Positions 49,987-58,947 are shown, numbered from the stretch's first letter. The stretch: DNA of 64,000 bases from an uncultured Bacteroidales bacterium (GCA_946405435.1 CAMJHF010000002.1:62001-126000), one strand, 5' to 3'. Numbers and translations: made by a program. Notes: generated from the sequence alone by a model not told the origin.

Positions 49987-51525
49987 ATGAAAAGATGTTT
50001 ATCAATTCTGCTGGTGGTCCTCGTATGCGGCTTAGCCAATGCCCAGACACTGAAAAAGGGAAAGAATGATCTTGAAAAAAACAATTTAAAAGGTAATGTG
50101 GTTTCCGTTACAGAGTATTCTTGTGCGGTTAAAGAGGCTTTTGGCGAATGGGAAAGAGGCATCAGATATCCTTCCCAAATGTCCGTATTCAATGAAAAAG
50201 GTAATTATATTCTATACACTGAAGATCCCATCCTTTTATCTAATAGTACATTTACTGATTACATCACCGATATAGGACGTGTTCCTGTAATCGGGACCGT
50301 ACAGCTTTATTACTACGATGAGGCAGGAAAGTTATTGTTCATTAATTGCGTTTATGATAAGCCGTTGTCTGATACGGAAAATATTGTAAACTGGTTCTTC
50401 AATGCCTACCAGAATGAGTTCATTGTCAAAACATTTGCCTATAATCCAGATGGCACAATAAAGTCAATAACATCTGAGCGTAAAATCGGGCAGCGCTATA
50501 GCGAGGAATCGTTGGGCATCTGCGCAAAAGAAGTATTTAAATATGACTCTGACGGTCCTGAGATTTGGTTCTACAAAATGGATGGCAGCCGTGATACTGA
50601 CAAAAATTATAAGATACTGACAAAGGATAAATGCATCATAAAGCAAGGTGATAATGGCGTTGGTATCGAAATGTACAATGACAAGGGACAGGTGATTGCC
50701 AGGCAGCGCAGTGCGACGCTGATTAACGGACAATTCAAAGGCGATGTTTACTATGATTACAATGAACACGGTGATTTGCGGGCAGTAGCTAACAATGTTC
50801 AAGCTATCGGTGCAATCAAGGGATACGAATCACTTTATCCATATATCGGAGACAGAATTAATCAAAATACAGTTTGTTATTATGGGTATGATTACGACTC
50901 ACATGGAAATTGGATTGTCAGGAAGGAGTACAGCATCCGCGGTAATGAAGTTATAGTCTCAGGGTGGAAGGAACGCGACATTCAGTATGCTGGTGAAGGT
51001 CTGTCGGGTGAGGAGATAGTAAGCAATCTTATAGATGCTTTCAACGGCCAAGTTCAACAGAAGCGCTCCGAACAGGAAGCCAGGGATGAGTATTACGCCC
51101 GCCCATATTACCCGGAATTAACCGACGAATTCTTCGAATGGCTGAAATCCACGGTCACCTATCCTGGGGAGGGGACCCCTTTGGGGTCGATACTTGCCGC
51201 ATATGGTTCAAGTCTAAAGATTAGATTACCGCTCGAGTTTAATTCTGAGGGAACTTTTGCCCCTCCGACTTCTTATGAGCAAGATGGCTACTACACTAGT
51301 GAAGGTGCCATCACGTGGGATTTTCGCAACAATAAGACATATATCTTCCAGACTACAGCAGAGAGAGAAGAGAAGCAAGCTCAAGAGCAGATTAATCAGA
51401 TAATGGACAAGCTACTTGTTGATCTCAAAAACGCCCCGGCTATTACCAAGGGTCAAGAATCTAAGAAGATTTCAGTTACTATCGTCTTCGAGAAAGGCGA
51501 AATTAGAGTGGGGGAAGGCTACTAA
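49987..51525 (+). CDS. secreted protein with YD/RHS-like repeat segments
   Basis: 512 residues with signal peptide MKRCLSILLVVLVCGLANAQ. The mature part has many short Tyr-rich segments such as YYYDEAGKLLFI, FAYNPDGTIKSI, VYYDYNEHGDLRAV and YGYDYDSHGNWIVRKE, which resemble the YD/MORN-like repeats of Bacteroidetes surface proteins. The C-terminal 150 residues are helical and charged. AT-rich. It begins a run of secreted proteins and ends in a terminator. Confidence 0.65.
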   Translation: MKRCLSILLVVLVCGLANAQTLKKGKNDLEKNNLKGNVVSVTEYSCAVKEAFGEWERGIRYPSQMSVFNEKGNYILYTEDPILLSNSTFTDYITDIGRVPVIGTVQLYYYDEAGKLLFINCVYDKPLSDTENIVNWFFNAYQNEFIVKTFAYNPDGTIKSITSERKIGQRYSEESLGICAKEVFKYDSDGPEIWFYKMDGSRDTDKNYKILTKDKCIIKQGDNGVGIEMYNDKGQVIARQRSATLINGQFKGDVYYDYNEHGDLRAVANNVQAIGAIKGYESLYPYIGDRINQNTVCYYGYDYDSHGNWIVRKEYSIRGNEVIVSGWKERDIQYAGEGLSGEEIVSNLIDAFNGQVQQKRSEQEARDEYYARPYYPELTDEFFEWLKSTVTYPGEGTPLGSILAAYGSSLKIRLPLEFNSEGTFAPPTSYEQDGYYTSEGAITWDFRNNKTYIFQTTAEREEKQAQEQINQIMDKLLVDLKNAPAITKGQESKKISVTIVFEKGEIRVGEGY

Positions 51526-51532
51526 TTCGCGC

Positions 51533-51567
51533 AGAGGGCTTTCTGGGATACCGGGAAGCCCTCTTTT
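51533..51567 (+). terminator. intrinsic terminator after the 49987-51525 gene
   Basis: AGAGGGCTT pairs with AAGCCCTCT around a 14-nt loop, followed by TTT. Confidence 0.75.
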
Positions 51568-51605
51568 GAAAGAGCAGACATTATATTAAATTGCGAATAA
51601 GTAAA

Positions 51606-52544
51606 ATGAAAAGACTCTTATTCTTTTTGCTGATGCTCGCGCCCTCCGTGGTATGGGGCCAATCCAAGAAACCTACTCTGATGATTCTGCCCAGTGACAA
51701 TTGGTGTGAGCAGCGTTATTTCATGTCCCGATACAATGACCAGGGGACTATTGTCTCCGTGCCGGATTATCAGACAGCGTTTCGGGATGACGGCGAGTTG
51801 GGTTTGGTTGTAAGTAAAATCGGACAGATTCTTACCGATAGGGGCTATTCATTGAAAGATACTGAGCAGGAGCTCAAGAAAATAGCTAAGGATATCACCG
51901 AAGATGCCGTTACAGTAAGCAAATCCGGAACTGCGATTGCCGAGAGCCCTCTGGATTTGCTTAAAAGAAGTAGTAAGTCGGATATTATCATCCAAATTGG
52001 ATGGAAGGTAAACAGCGAAAAAAAGGGAAAATCCGTTTCTTTTGTGCTGGAAGCTTTTGATTCTTACACCAGCAAGAGAATAGCAACTGCCACCGGCATC
52101 GGAAAGCCTTCTTCAGAGATTGTTCCGCGAATACTATCCCGGGCAGTTACGGATCAAATTGCTCCATTTTGCAAGCAGATGGATGCCTTCTATTCAGATA
52201 TTCAGGAGAATGGCCGGGAAACTATACTGACAATACGGCGCTGGGAAGATTGGGAATATGATCTTGAATCTGAATTTGATGGCGTAGAACTGTTGGAGAT
52301 TATTCAAGAATGGCTTTCGGAAAATGCAGTTGGCGGAGCTTTCAATCTATCTGATGCGACAGAGAATTATGCACGCTTCGAGCAAGTTCGGATTCCCGTT
52401 GCCAATGGGAAAGGCGTTGCATTGGACGCGCGTGGATTTGTTTCTGAACTAAGGAAATATTTACGGGACGCCCCGTTGGGAATCCCTTCAAAAATTATGA
52501 CTAAAGGACTTGGAGAAGCATATATTATACTTGGAGATCAATAA
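51606..52544 (+). CDS. secreted DUF6175-like protein
   Basis: 312 residues from ATG 51606 for its signal peptide (MKRLLFFLLMLAPSVVWGQS); the open frame begins 5 codons earlier. The segment KPTLMILPSDNWCEQRYFM matches the start of the DUF6175 family of Bacteroidetes envelope proteins, as far as I recall. The rest has alternating beta and helical stretches. It is 1 bp before the next gene and belongs to a run of co-oriented secreted proteins. Function unknown. Confidence 0.6.
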   Translation: MKRLLFFLLMLAPSVVWGQSKKPTLMILPSDNWCEQRYFMSRYNDQGTIVSVPDYQTAFRDDGELGLVVSKIGQILTDRGYSLKDTEQELKKIAKDITEDAVTVSKSGTAIAESPLDLLKRSSKSDIIIQIGWKVNSEKKGKSVSFVLEAFDSYTSKRIATATGIGKPSSEIVPRILSRAVTDQIAPFCKQMDAFYSDIQENGRETILTIRRWEDWEYDLESEFDGVELLEIIQEWLSENAVGGAFNLSDATENYARFEQVRIPVANGKGVALDARGFVSELRKYLRDAPLGIPSKIMTKGLGEAYIILGDQ

Positions 52545-52545
52545 C

Positions 52546-53478
52546 ATGAAAAATTGTCGTTTCCTATTTGTGATTATCATACTGTCTCTGTCCTTTTCTG
52601 CCGGGGCACAAGTCAATATCTATCCTGTGGTTTTGAATCAAGATATACCTGAAGAGGCAGGAAGAAGTTTAGCTCACAAACTTGATTATATTTTATCAGC
52701 CAATGGATATGGGACATGTGATTATGCTGAACGGGTTGTTATGACAGCTACTCTTGACGTGACGGAAAACCATATTATGCCTTCAAATCCTCCAAGAGTA
52801 ACAAAGAAGTTGGAATTGATCCTTAAGGTTGGAGATGCCGTAGAAGACAAAGTGTTCGGCTCTGCCTCAATTCCGCTGTCGGGCATCGGTACATCCGATA
52901 ATAAAGCGTTTATATCAGCGATATCGACACTTAAGCCGGAAAACAAATATGTTCGAAAGATGTTTGCGGACATGGATCAGGCGATTGCTGACTATTATTC
53001 CCAAAACTGCAAGACGATTCTCAACAAAGCCAGGGCGATGGCTATGGGGACTGGTTTCGATGATGCTATATCGTATCTTGTAAGCGTACCGAATGTTGAT
53101 GAAGCATGTTATAATGCATGTCAAGACCTGGCCGTAGACTATTATGCAGAAAAGGTTAATCAGTCCAGCTTTGCTGCGTATTCTCAAGCCCGCGCAGCAT
53201 GGACTGGAGAAAAGAATCAGACCGGAGCAAAAAAAGCCTTGGCCAACTTGAAGCAGGTCGATCCGGCATCAAATATTTACCCTGAAGCGTTGGCTCTTTG
53301 GACGGAAATATCAGACAAACTGGATTCAGATGAACAGGAGGCAAGGCAAAAAGCTTTGCGGGAATATGAAGACAAGGTTCAGTTCAAGAAGTCCATCGTT
53401 GATGCAGTGAAATCTGTGGGTGTTGCTTATGGTGAACATAGGCCGCAAAGTATTACAAAGATATTCAGAAGATGGTAA
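52546..53478 (+). CDS. secreted protein, unknown family
   Basis: 310 residues from ATG 52546 for its signal peptide (MKNCRFLFVIIILSLSFSAG). N-terminal half beta-rich (TLDVTENHIMPSNPPRVTKK), C-terminal half helical with a segment EEARQKALREYEDKVQFKKS suggestive of coiled coil. Overlaps the next gene by 7 bp. Same AT-rich run. Confidence 0.6.
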   Translation: MKNCRFLFVIIILSLSFSAGAQVNIYPVVLNQDIPEEAGRSLAHKLDYILSANGYGTCDYAERVVMTATLDVTENHIMPSNPPRVTKKLELILKVGDAVEDKVFGSASIPLSGIGTSDNKAFISAISTLKPENKYVRKMFADMDQAIADYYSQNCKTILNKARAMAMGTGFDDAISYLVSVPNVDEACYNACQDLAVDYYAEKVNQSSFAAYSQARAAWTGEKNQTGAKKALANLKQVDPASNIYPEALALWTEISDKLDSDEQEARQKALREYEDKVQFKKSIVDAVKSVGVAYGEHRPQSITKIFRRW

Positions 53479-54464
53479 GGATTCTCAGATATGTTACAGT
53501 CGTTATTTCTCTCCTTATAAGCTGTTATTATGCTGCAGCCCAGAACGTTGAGGTCGTTTCATGCGGAGAGGGATCAAATAAACAGGAAGCTGAATATAAT
53601 GCACTTCGTAACGCTTTGGAAAGCTCCTGCGGAGTTTTTCTTGATGCTCATACCGAAATGGTCGATGATGTATTGACAGAAGATAGGATATCGATAATTA
53701 GTAAGGGAAGTGTCGCCTCGTTCAAAGAATTATCTTCTTATGTGGATGAATCATGCCGCTACCATGTTACCATGAGTGTGACCATCGGGATGAACAAGAT
53801 GGCGGAAATGCTCTCCGAATCGGTAGTTGAGAAATCCGGAGCCGTTGAGGTAGATTTGTCGAGCTTGAGCAATGTATACAAGTTCAACCAAAAGCAGATG
53901 GAGCTAAACAAAGAGAACGAGCGTCGGATAGTGGATGCATTGATGGAAGATGTCGGCCGTATCCTTCGCATCGGCGGTGATTTCTCAGACATTTATAATA
54001 CCTCGATTAAGGTCGGAAAACCTTTGGTTAATAATGACGGCAGCAAAGTGAAATACACTGTTACGGGCGTTCTAGATGTAAGTTCCAGGATGAAAATGGC
54101 GGACACGATGATTGCCAGCACTTTCCAAGAATTGACAAGGATAAATCTGGATGCGATTCGCAATCAAGATGAAGGCTTGGCAGTGGAAAAACTATTGTCA
54201 GCTCCTACGTATCGTGGAAAGAAAAACATAAAAGTTTATTTGACCAGCATTCAGTATTCTGAATTTGAAAAATATCTAAAGAGTTTGGTGGAATTGATTG
54301 CAGAAAGTGTCGATTTAGTTGAGGATGGAAGCACGATCACAAGCATTCGCGAAATTGTCCCTTTAGGTGGCAGAGGTTCCATATTGGCAAAGGAGATAAG
54401 ATACACGGCTATAATCGTCAGCGATATGGAGTCTCTGGGTTCACATAGTTATGAAATATATTAA
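53472..54464 (+). CDS. secreted protein, LPP20/FlgT-like N-terminus
   Basis: 330 residues, signal peptide MVRILRYVTVVISLLISCYY followed by AAAQ. The mature N-terminus (VEVVSCGEGSNKQEAEYNAL) matches the pattern of LPP20/FlgT-like proteins (a conserved helix after a short beta strand with GxGxxKxxAxxxALRxA). The rest is mixed. It overlaps the previous gene and starts the second half of the secreted run. Function unknown. Confidence 0.6.
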   Translation: MVRILRYVTVVISLLISCYYAAAQNVEVVSCGEGSNKQEAEYNALRNALESSCGVFLDAHTEMVDDVLTEDRISIISKGSVASFKELSSYVDESCRYHVTMSVTIGMNKMAEMLSESVVEKSGAVEVDLSSLSNVYKFNQKQMELNKENERRIVDALMEDVGRILRIGGDFSDIYNTSIKVGKPLVNNDGSKVKYTVTGVLDVSSRMKMADTMIASTFQELTRINLDAIRNQDEGLAVEKLLSAPTYRGKKNIKVYLTSIQYSEFEKYLKSLVELIAESVDLVEDGSTITSIREIVPLGGRGSILAKEIRYTAIIVSDMESLGSHSYEIY

Positions 54465-54470
54465 TTATCT

Positions 54471-55190
54471 ATGAAAACGTTAAAAAAAATACTTCCCCTA
54501 TTTCTTTCCCTGCTGGTGAGCTCTGTGGCCTCAGGACAAGCCGTTTCTGTGCAGTTCCCGTTTTATACTCCCAAGATTGGTGAAGGGTCAAAATCGATGG
54601 CAATAAAGGCAGGTGCAGATTATGAATTGTTGAGAGTATCCAGGCACATGGTTTTTGATCCGGGAATATCCTTTTCTTTTATTAGGCCCAAAGAAGACTT
54701 GAAATATCCAGATCACGCATTTTCAGAAACTTCTGTGGAGATACCGCTGCTTTTTCGTTATTCGTATCCTATTTTTTCTGCCCGTCAATTTAGCATTTTT
54801 GCATATGCTGGGCCCGAGTTGGTTTATTCCATTTCCAGAAGTGTTAAGTTTTGGCGTATGAATGAAGCAGGAGTAAAGATCAATTCTCAATACGATTACT
54901 TTAAAAGCTATGAAGATTCTTTTTTTGACAGTTACCACAACGAGAATTATGACAATATGAGAGTACTCGATGCGCTCCGGGGACTGCCTCAACAATCAAG
55001 GTTCGATATTAGGGCAATTATAGGTGCAGGTGTAACTATGGCAGATTCGTTTGATGTTTTTGCCCAATATAGCTATGGTTTCATGGATTGCCCCTCAACT
55101 ATAAATACTCAGGAAAAGGCCCGGTTCGTATCGGTTGGTGTCAGATTCAATATTGCCGGGTTGAACCGTTATCTAAAAAAAGATTTCTAA
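54471..55190 (+). CDS. PorT-like outer-membrane beta-barrel protein
   Basis: 239 residues with signal peptide MKTLKKILPLFLSLLVSSVAS. Alternating aromatic-hydrophobic strands (VEIPLLFRYSYPIF; FSIFAYAGPELVYSISR; FVSVGVRFNIAGL) and a C-terminal aromatic match small Bacteroidetes outer-membrane barrels of the PorT/porin family. It lies between secreted proteins and ends exactly where the next gene starts. Confidence 0.7.
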   Translation: MKTLKKILPLFLSLLVSSVASGQAVSVQFPFYTPKIGEGSKSMAIKAGADYELLRVSRHMVFDPGISFSFIRPKEDLKYPDHAFSETSVEIPLLFRYSYPIFSARQFSIFAYAGPELVYSISRSVKFWRMNEAGVKINSQYDYFKSYEDSFFDSYHNENYDNMRVLDALRGLPQQSRFDIRAIIGAGVTMADSFDVFAQYSYGFMDCPSTINTQEKARFVSVGVRFNIAGLNRYLKKDF

Positions 55191-55682
55191 ATGAAAACCA
55201 ACAGTCTGGTATACATCTTTACGGTGGCTGCTTTGATATTAATGCCTGGTTTAATTGGCGCTCAGAGTTTCAATGCGGACAAAAACACTATGTCAAATTA
55301 CATAGTAAGAATGTATAAATCTGCCCCCTTTGATGGCGTACGGCTCATAGATGATTACGAGAAAAAGTATCTTATATCCGTTATTGCACTGAGTAAATCT
55401 AAGTTCCCTGATCAGAGTGTGATGAACAGAGTGGCGTCAACTAAAGCTATGTCTCAGGCGGCCCGCTTTTTTAATGCACCCAGGATAACCAGCGAACTGA
55501 TTATCCGTACGACAGAAAAAACTTATGGTACATCGGACACTGAACTTCTTGAAACTATTACAGAAGATTCTACCGGATATGTCAAAGCCCTTGAGCTTTT
55601 GACGAATTTTCCAGATGGTGAACAGGTTGTTTATGTATACTGCACGGAGCTTGACCAAAAAAGAAAGAAACACAAGAAATAA
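55191..55682 (+). CDS. small secreted protein of unknown function
   Basis: 163 residues with a signal peptide (MKTNSLVYIFTVAALILMPG followed by LIGAQS). Mostly helical with a positively charged C-terminus (DQKRKKHKK). No family recognised. It begins one base after the barrel gene stop and ends at the ATG of the broken nuclease gene, so it closes the secreted run. Confidence 0.6.
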   Translation: MKTNSLVYIFTVAALILMPGLIGAQSFNADKNTMSNYIVRMYKSAPFDGVRLIDDYEKKYLISVIALSKSKFPDQSVMNRVASTKAMSQAARFFNAPRITSELIIRTTEKTYGTSDTELLETITEDSTGYVKALELLTNFPDGEQVVYVYCTELDQKRKKHKK

Positions 55683-56840
55683 ATGACTACAAAAAACAGT
55701 TGTGTCGAGATTCTCCTTAGCGAAGCTTTGATTATCAGTCAAAAAGCTCAAACAAGAAAAAGCGAGGCTATCACAAGAGGGGAAGCATTTAATGTATTTT
55801 CCTTATGCGGGGTGGATCACTATTAATTGGTTCATTCACGTATAGTTGCCGGGCTGTTGGATCCTTCTGGTTCTCATGGCCAAGGGAATATGTTTCTTGA
55901 ACCCTTTCTAAGAATGGTTGTAGATGATAAAATCTGCAGTAGAATAATCAATGGTAACCCGGAGGTTGTGACTGAGTATGTAACACCTGAAGACGGGCGA
56001 ATAGATATAATTATTCAGGATAGAAGCAAGTCTTTTGCAGTAATAATAGAGAACAAAATATATGCTGCAGATCAGGATTCTCAGTTGAAACGTTATGCTC
56101 ATTTCGCATCAAATCAATATAAGGAAGGAGAGTTCAAAATACTATACCTCACGCTGGATGGTTCAGAGGCAAGCGAACAGAGCGCTGAGGGTGTAGATTA
56201 TAGCAGGATATCGTATTCTTATGAAATACGCAACTGGCTTTCACAATGCATAAGTCTCTCTGCGACAAAACCTTTAATCAGAGAAACGTTAGTCCAATAC
56301 AAGAATCACATCGACAAATTAACTGGCTGTGATATGGAAAACAAGAGTGAAAAAGAAATAGTTGCAGCTATGATGCGAGCTCCGGCTGCAGCGGGTATAA
56401 TTATAAGTGCTCAGTCAGCATGGGAACGAGAAATCGTTGAATCAAAGCTTTTTGAACCGTTGCGCTCATTTGCAGAAGAACGATGTCTCACGTTTGAAAT
56501 CAGCCCTGCATTTTTCTCGAAGAAAGCCTGGGCCAGCAAGATTAGTTTTATTATAACTGACGGGCTCAAGATCCAGATTGAGAACAATGCCAGTAATTGG
56601 CGTAGCTTTTATTGCGGAGTGATTGACACAAGGCAAGATAAGAGACCGATGTCTACTCTCCCTTCTCTTTCCGGCTATAATGAATCATGGCGGTATGGGT
56701 GGAAGTTCTTGGAAATGCATCCGGATTGGACGGTTAATGATTTGGCTATTATCGCAGAAGACGACGGCGAATTTGTTAGATACATATGCACCCTTGTTGA
56801 TCAGTTGATGAGGGAATTGCAGGACAAGAATATTATTTGA
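55683..56840 (+). pseudogene. PD-(D/E)XK nuclease gene interrupted by in-frame TAA
   Basis: Reading from ATG 55683 gives 47 codons (ending GEAFNVFSLCGVDHY), TAA at 55824-55826, then the same frame continues for 338 codons: LVHSRIVAGLLDPSGSHGQG and so on. The part before the stop is the N-terminal piece normally found in PDDEXK_4 nucleases, where this point reads Glu (GAA to TAA fits). Downstream, the nuclease core is visible: Asp in GRIDIIIQDRSK and Glu-x-Lys in AVIIENKIYAADQDSQLKRY. Without the stop the protein would be 385 residues. Usually such nucleases belong to defence or repair systems. The downstream TTG 55827 could restart a truncated form. Confidence 0.7.
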
Positions 56841-56882
56841 ACTTGTTTCTTGTCGGTTCCGGATTAGAATCAAAAATCGTCT

Positions 56883-57111
56883 TTTACACCGTGCGCCTCG
56901 GTCCAATGACTGGACCGAGGCGCACGAAAATGGCTGAAAACGTGCCTGAAGGTCCAAGCGGTGGACCGAGGCGCACGCGCAGATGCGCAGGGACCTGCCT
57001 CGCAACAGGTCAGGGGCAGGGGAGATGGCTACAGGGCCTCTATCATCCTGCGGAAGAGTTCCGACATGAGGTCGGCGGCGATGCCGGCCTGTTTGACGAC
57101 GTCGTCGCCGT
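56883..57111. repeat. left 229-bp direct repeat, contains hairpin and 3' end of PNP gene
   Basis: Matches 57970-58198 gap-free with 5 mismatches (about 98% identity). From left it holds a perfect 16-bp-stem hairpin (56890-56926, loop ATGAC), a second GGTCCA/TGGACC hairpin, and the last 27 codons of the PNP gene (minus strand). Offset between copies is 1087 bp. Confidence 0.95.
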
Positions 57112-57124
57112 TATGGATCCTCAT
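57029..57124 (-). pseudogene. truncated 3' fragment of PNP gene
   Basis: The minus strand encodes the last 27 residues of the nearby PNP (GDDVVKQAGIAADLMSELFR and so on), joined to four unrelated codons and an ATG at 57124, giving a 31-codon frame. It lies just downstream of the PIN toxin gene on the same strand. It is a leftover of the duplication, probably not functional. Confidence 0.8.
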
Positions 57125-57126
57125 GG

Positions 57127-57546
57127 TTACTGCTTTCCATTCAATATCTCAATCATCTCCCTTGGTGTCACCACGAATGGTTTTTGGGGATAATGCTTGA
57201 CGTTGCCTGTTACGAGATACGCGTCATCCTTGCTCATCTTAACTTCGTAGAACATCACATCCTTCGGGTCTGGAAAAATCTCTCCCTGAACAGGAACCCT
57301 TTTGAGATTGAGACCGATTTCTGTGATTGTCTCGAGAGCATTCTCTATATCCTCAGATTTGAGGTGAAACTTATCACGGTATAAAACATCTCTATATTCG
57401 GCAAGGATCTCATCATTATAGACAGGGACGATAGGACCCTGATACACATAGGAAAGAACCGTGAGTGGATACGAATCCGGCTTTGTAGAAATCAGCGCTG
57501 ATACGATAACATTAGTGTCTATAACGGCATAAACCTTATTTCCCAT
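57127..57546 (-). CDS. PIN-domain toxin of a toxin-antitoxin pair
   Basis: 139 residues, PIN fold with acidic residues in VIDTNVIVSALIS near 9, NDEILAEYRDVL near 45 and MSKDDAYLVTGN near 105, consistent with the TIGR00305 putative toxin family. PIN toxins are Mg-dependent ribonucleases cutting tRNA, rRNA or mRNA. It overlaps the antitoxin gene by 11 bp (antitoxin first), and lies between the two 229-bp repeats. AT-rich compared with the PNP side. Confidence 0.85.
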   Translation of the reverse strand: MGNKVYAVIDTNVIVSALISTKPDSYPLTVLSYVYQGPIVPVYNDEILAEYRDVLYRDKFHLKSEDIENALETITEIGLNLKRVPVQGEIFPDPKDVMFYEVKMSKDDAYLVTGNVKHYPQKPFVVTPREMIEILNGKQ

Positions 57547-57823
57547 TTCTTACCGCTGCTATCTCTTCGTTTATTTCCTCCAAACTCATATCGGCAGCAC
57601 CGGAGGCGAGAGCAGTTTCACGCATGCGCATGAATGCTTCCCAACCTTTTTTGCGAATATCTGATTCTGATTCTGCTTTTATCTCGAATGGAATCTTACG
57701 CTCACGCACAACTGCTTTCATGAACAAATTCAGCGCAGCGCTGTTGCTGAGCCCGAATTCATCGCAAAGGCCGTCAAAGCTCTTCTTGAGTTGCTCGTCC
57801 ACTCTGATTGTCATTGATGTCAT
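57536..57823 (-). CDS. RelB/DinJ-type antitoxin
   Basis: 95 residues. N-terminal ribbon-helix-helix (MTIRVDEQLKKSFDGLCDEF then LSNSAALNLFMKAVV) and the DinJ-like ending RERKIPFEI. It should bind its own promoter and block the toxin. DinJ normally partners YafQ (RelE fold), so pairing with a PIN toxin is a less usual mix. Start ATG 57823 or 57814. Confidence 0.85.
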   Translation of the reverse strand: MTSMTIRVDEQLKKSFDGLCDEFGLSNSAALNLFMKAVVRERKIPFEIKAESESDIRKKGWEAFMRMRETALASGAADMSLEEINEEIAAVRNGK

Positions 57824-57849
57824 ATGTCAAAAGTATTAAATATGTACTG

Positions 57850-57857
57850 CAAATATA
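57850..57857 (-). promoter_or_regulatory. -7 box of the toxin-antitoxin operon
   Basis: TATATTTG on the minus strand with a TTG 20 nt upstream (57880-57878); the antitoxin ATG is 26 nt downstream, leaving room for operator binding. Confidence 0.5.
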
Positions 57858-57969
57858 GTGCAAAATTAAATACAAATCAAAATTATTCCCCAAAATGTAT
57901 TAGTGCAATCCGCATGCATCATCCCGATATCTGGCTAGAACCAATAATCTAAGTATCTTTAAGTATGTA

Positions 57970-58198
57970 TTTACACCGTGCGCCTCGGTCCAATGACTGG
58001 ACCGAGGCGCACGAAAACGGTTGAAAACGTGCTTGAAGGTCCAAGCGCTGGACCGAGGCGCACGCGCAGATGCGCAGGGACCTGCCTCGCAACAGGTCAG
58101 GGGCAGGGGAGATGGCTACAGGGCCTCTATCATCCTGCGGAAGAGTTCAGACATGAGGTCGGCGGCGATGCCGGCCTGTTTGACGACGTCGTCGCCGT
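57970..58198. repeat. right 229-bp direct repeat at the 3' end of PNP gene
   Basis: Copy of 56883-57111, but here the sequence is continuous with the intact PNP gene, so this is the native copy or the reconstituted junction. It contains the downstream hairpin at 57977-58013. Confidence 0.95.
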
Positions 58199-58943
58199 CG
58201 TTGAAGTTGCGGGGGACGTTGCGGCTGTTGGCCTCGTTGGTGACGACGGACATGCCGAATACGCGAAGGCCGCAATGGCGGGCCACTATTACTTCGGGGA
58301 TGGTGGACATGCCCACAAGGTCGGCGCCGACCTCGCGGAAGAAGCGTATTTCGGCCGGGGTCTCATAGGTGGGACCAGTGCTTCCGAAGTAGACTCCTTT
58401 CTTGAGATTGAGTCCCATCTGGATGCCAAGTCTCTCTGCAAGTTCCTGCAGTTCAAGGTCGTAGGCGCAGGTCATGTCGGGGAAGCGGGGACCGAATTCG
58501 GCCAGGTTGGGACCGATCAGGGGGTTGGGCATCATGTTGATGTGGTCCTTGATTATCACAAGGTCGCCGACATGATACTCTATGTTGGTTCCGCCTGCGG
58601 CGTTGGATACGAACAGGAATTCGATGCCGAGAAGCTTCATTACCCGCACGCCAAGGGTGACGAGTTCCATGGGGTAGCCCTCGTAGAAGTGAAGGCGTCC
58701 CTGCATTGCTATGATGATCTTTCCGCCCAGCTTGCCGTAGATGAAATTGCCTTTGTGGCCAACGGCCGTGGACAAGGGAAATTCGGGAACGTCCCTGTAG
58801 GGAATGATGACCGGATCTTCGATCTGGTCTGCAAGCTTGCCGAGTCCGCTGCCCAGCACGATGCCTATTTTCGGCAGTTCAGGCCCGATGCAGGATTTGA
58901 TGTAACGGGCTGCGTGGTTGATTCTTTCGGTTCTTTCGTCCAT
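58116..58943 (-). CDS. punA: purine nucleoside phosphorylase
   Basis: 275 residues, trimeric-type PNP. Motifs: GIVLGSGLGKLAD (phosphate-binding), HKGNFIYGKLGG, MQGRLHFYEGY, SNAAGGTN, and VGMSTIPEVIVARHCGLRV. Cleaves purine nucleosides with phosphate to base and ribose-1-phosphate, for salvage. The gene ends inside the right direct repeat; its last 27 codons are duplicated at 57029. It follows the amidohydrolase gene by 4 bp, fitting sequential steps: deamination then phosphorolysis. Confidence 0.95.
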   Translation of the reverse strand: MDERTERINHAARYIKSCIGPELPKIGIVLGSGLGKLADQIEDPVIIPYRDVPEFPLSTAVGHKGNFIYGKLGGKIIIAMQGRLHFYEGYPMELVTLGVRVMKLLGIEFLFVSNAAGGTNIEYHVGDLVIIKDHINMMPNPLIGPNLAEFGPRFPDMTCAYDLELQELAERLGIQMGLNLKKGVYFGSTGPTYETPAEIRFFREVGADLVGMSTIPEVIVARHCGLRVFGMSVVTNEANSRNVPRNFNDGDDVVKQAGIAADLMSELFRRMIEAL

Positions 58944-58947
58944 AGTG

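Noticed and set aside
56883..58198. Integrative element with att sites or an insertion sequence
   Set aside because: No integrase or transposase, no terminal inverted repeats at the cassette edges, and the repeats are far longer than attachment cores or target duplications.
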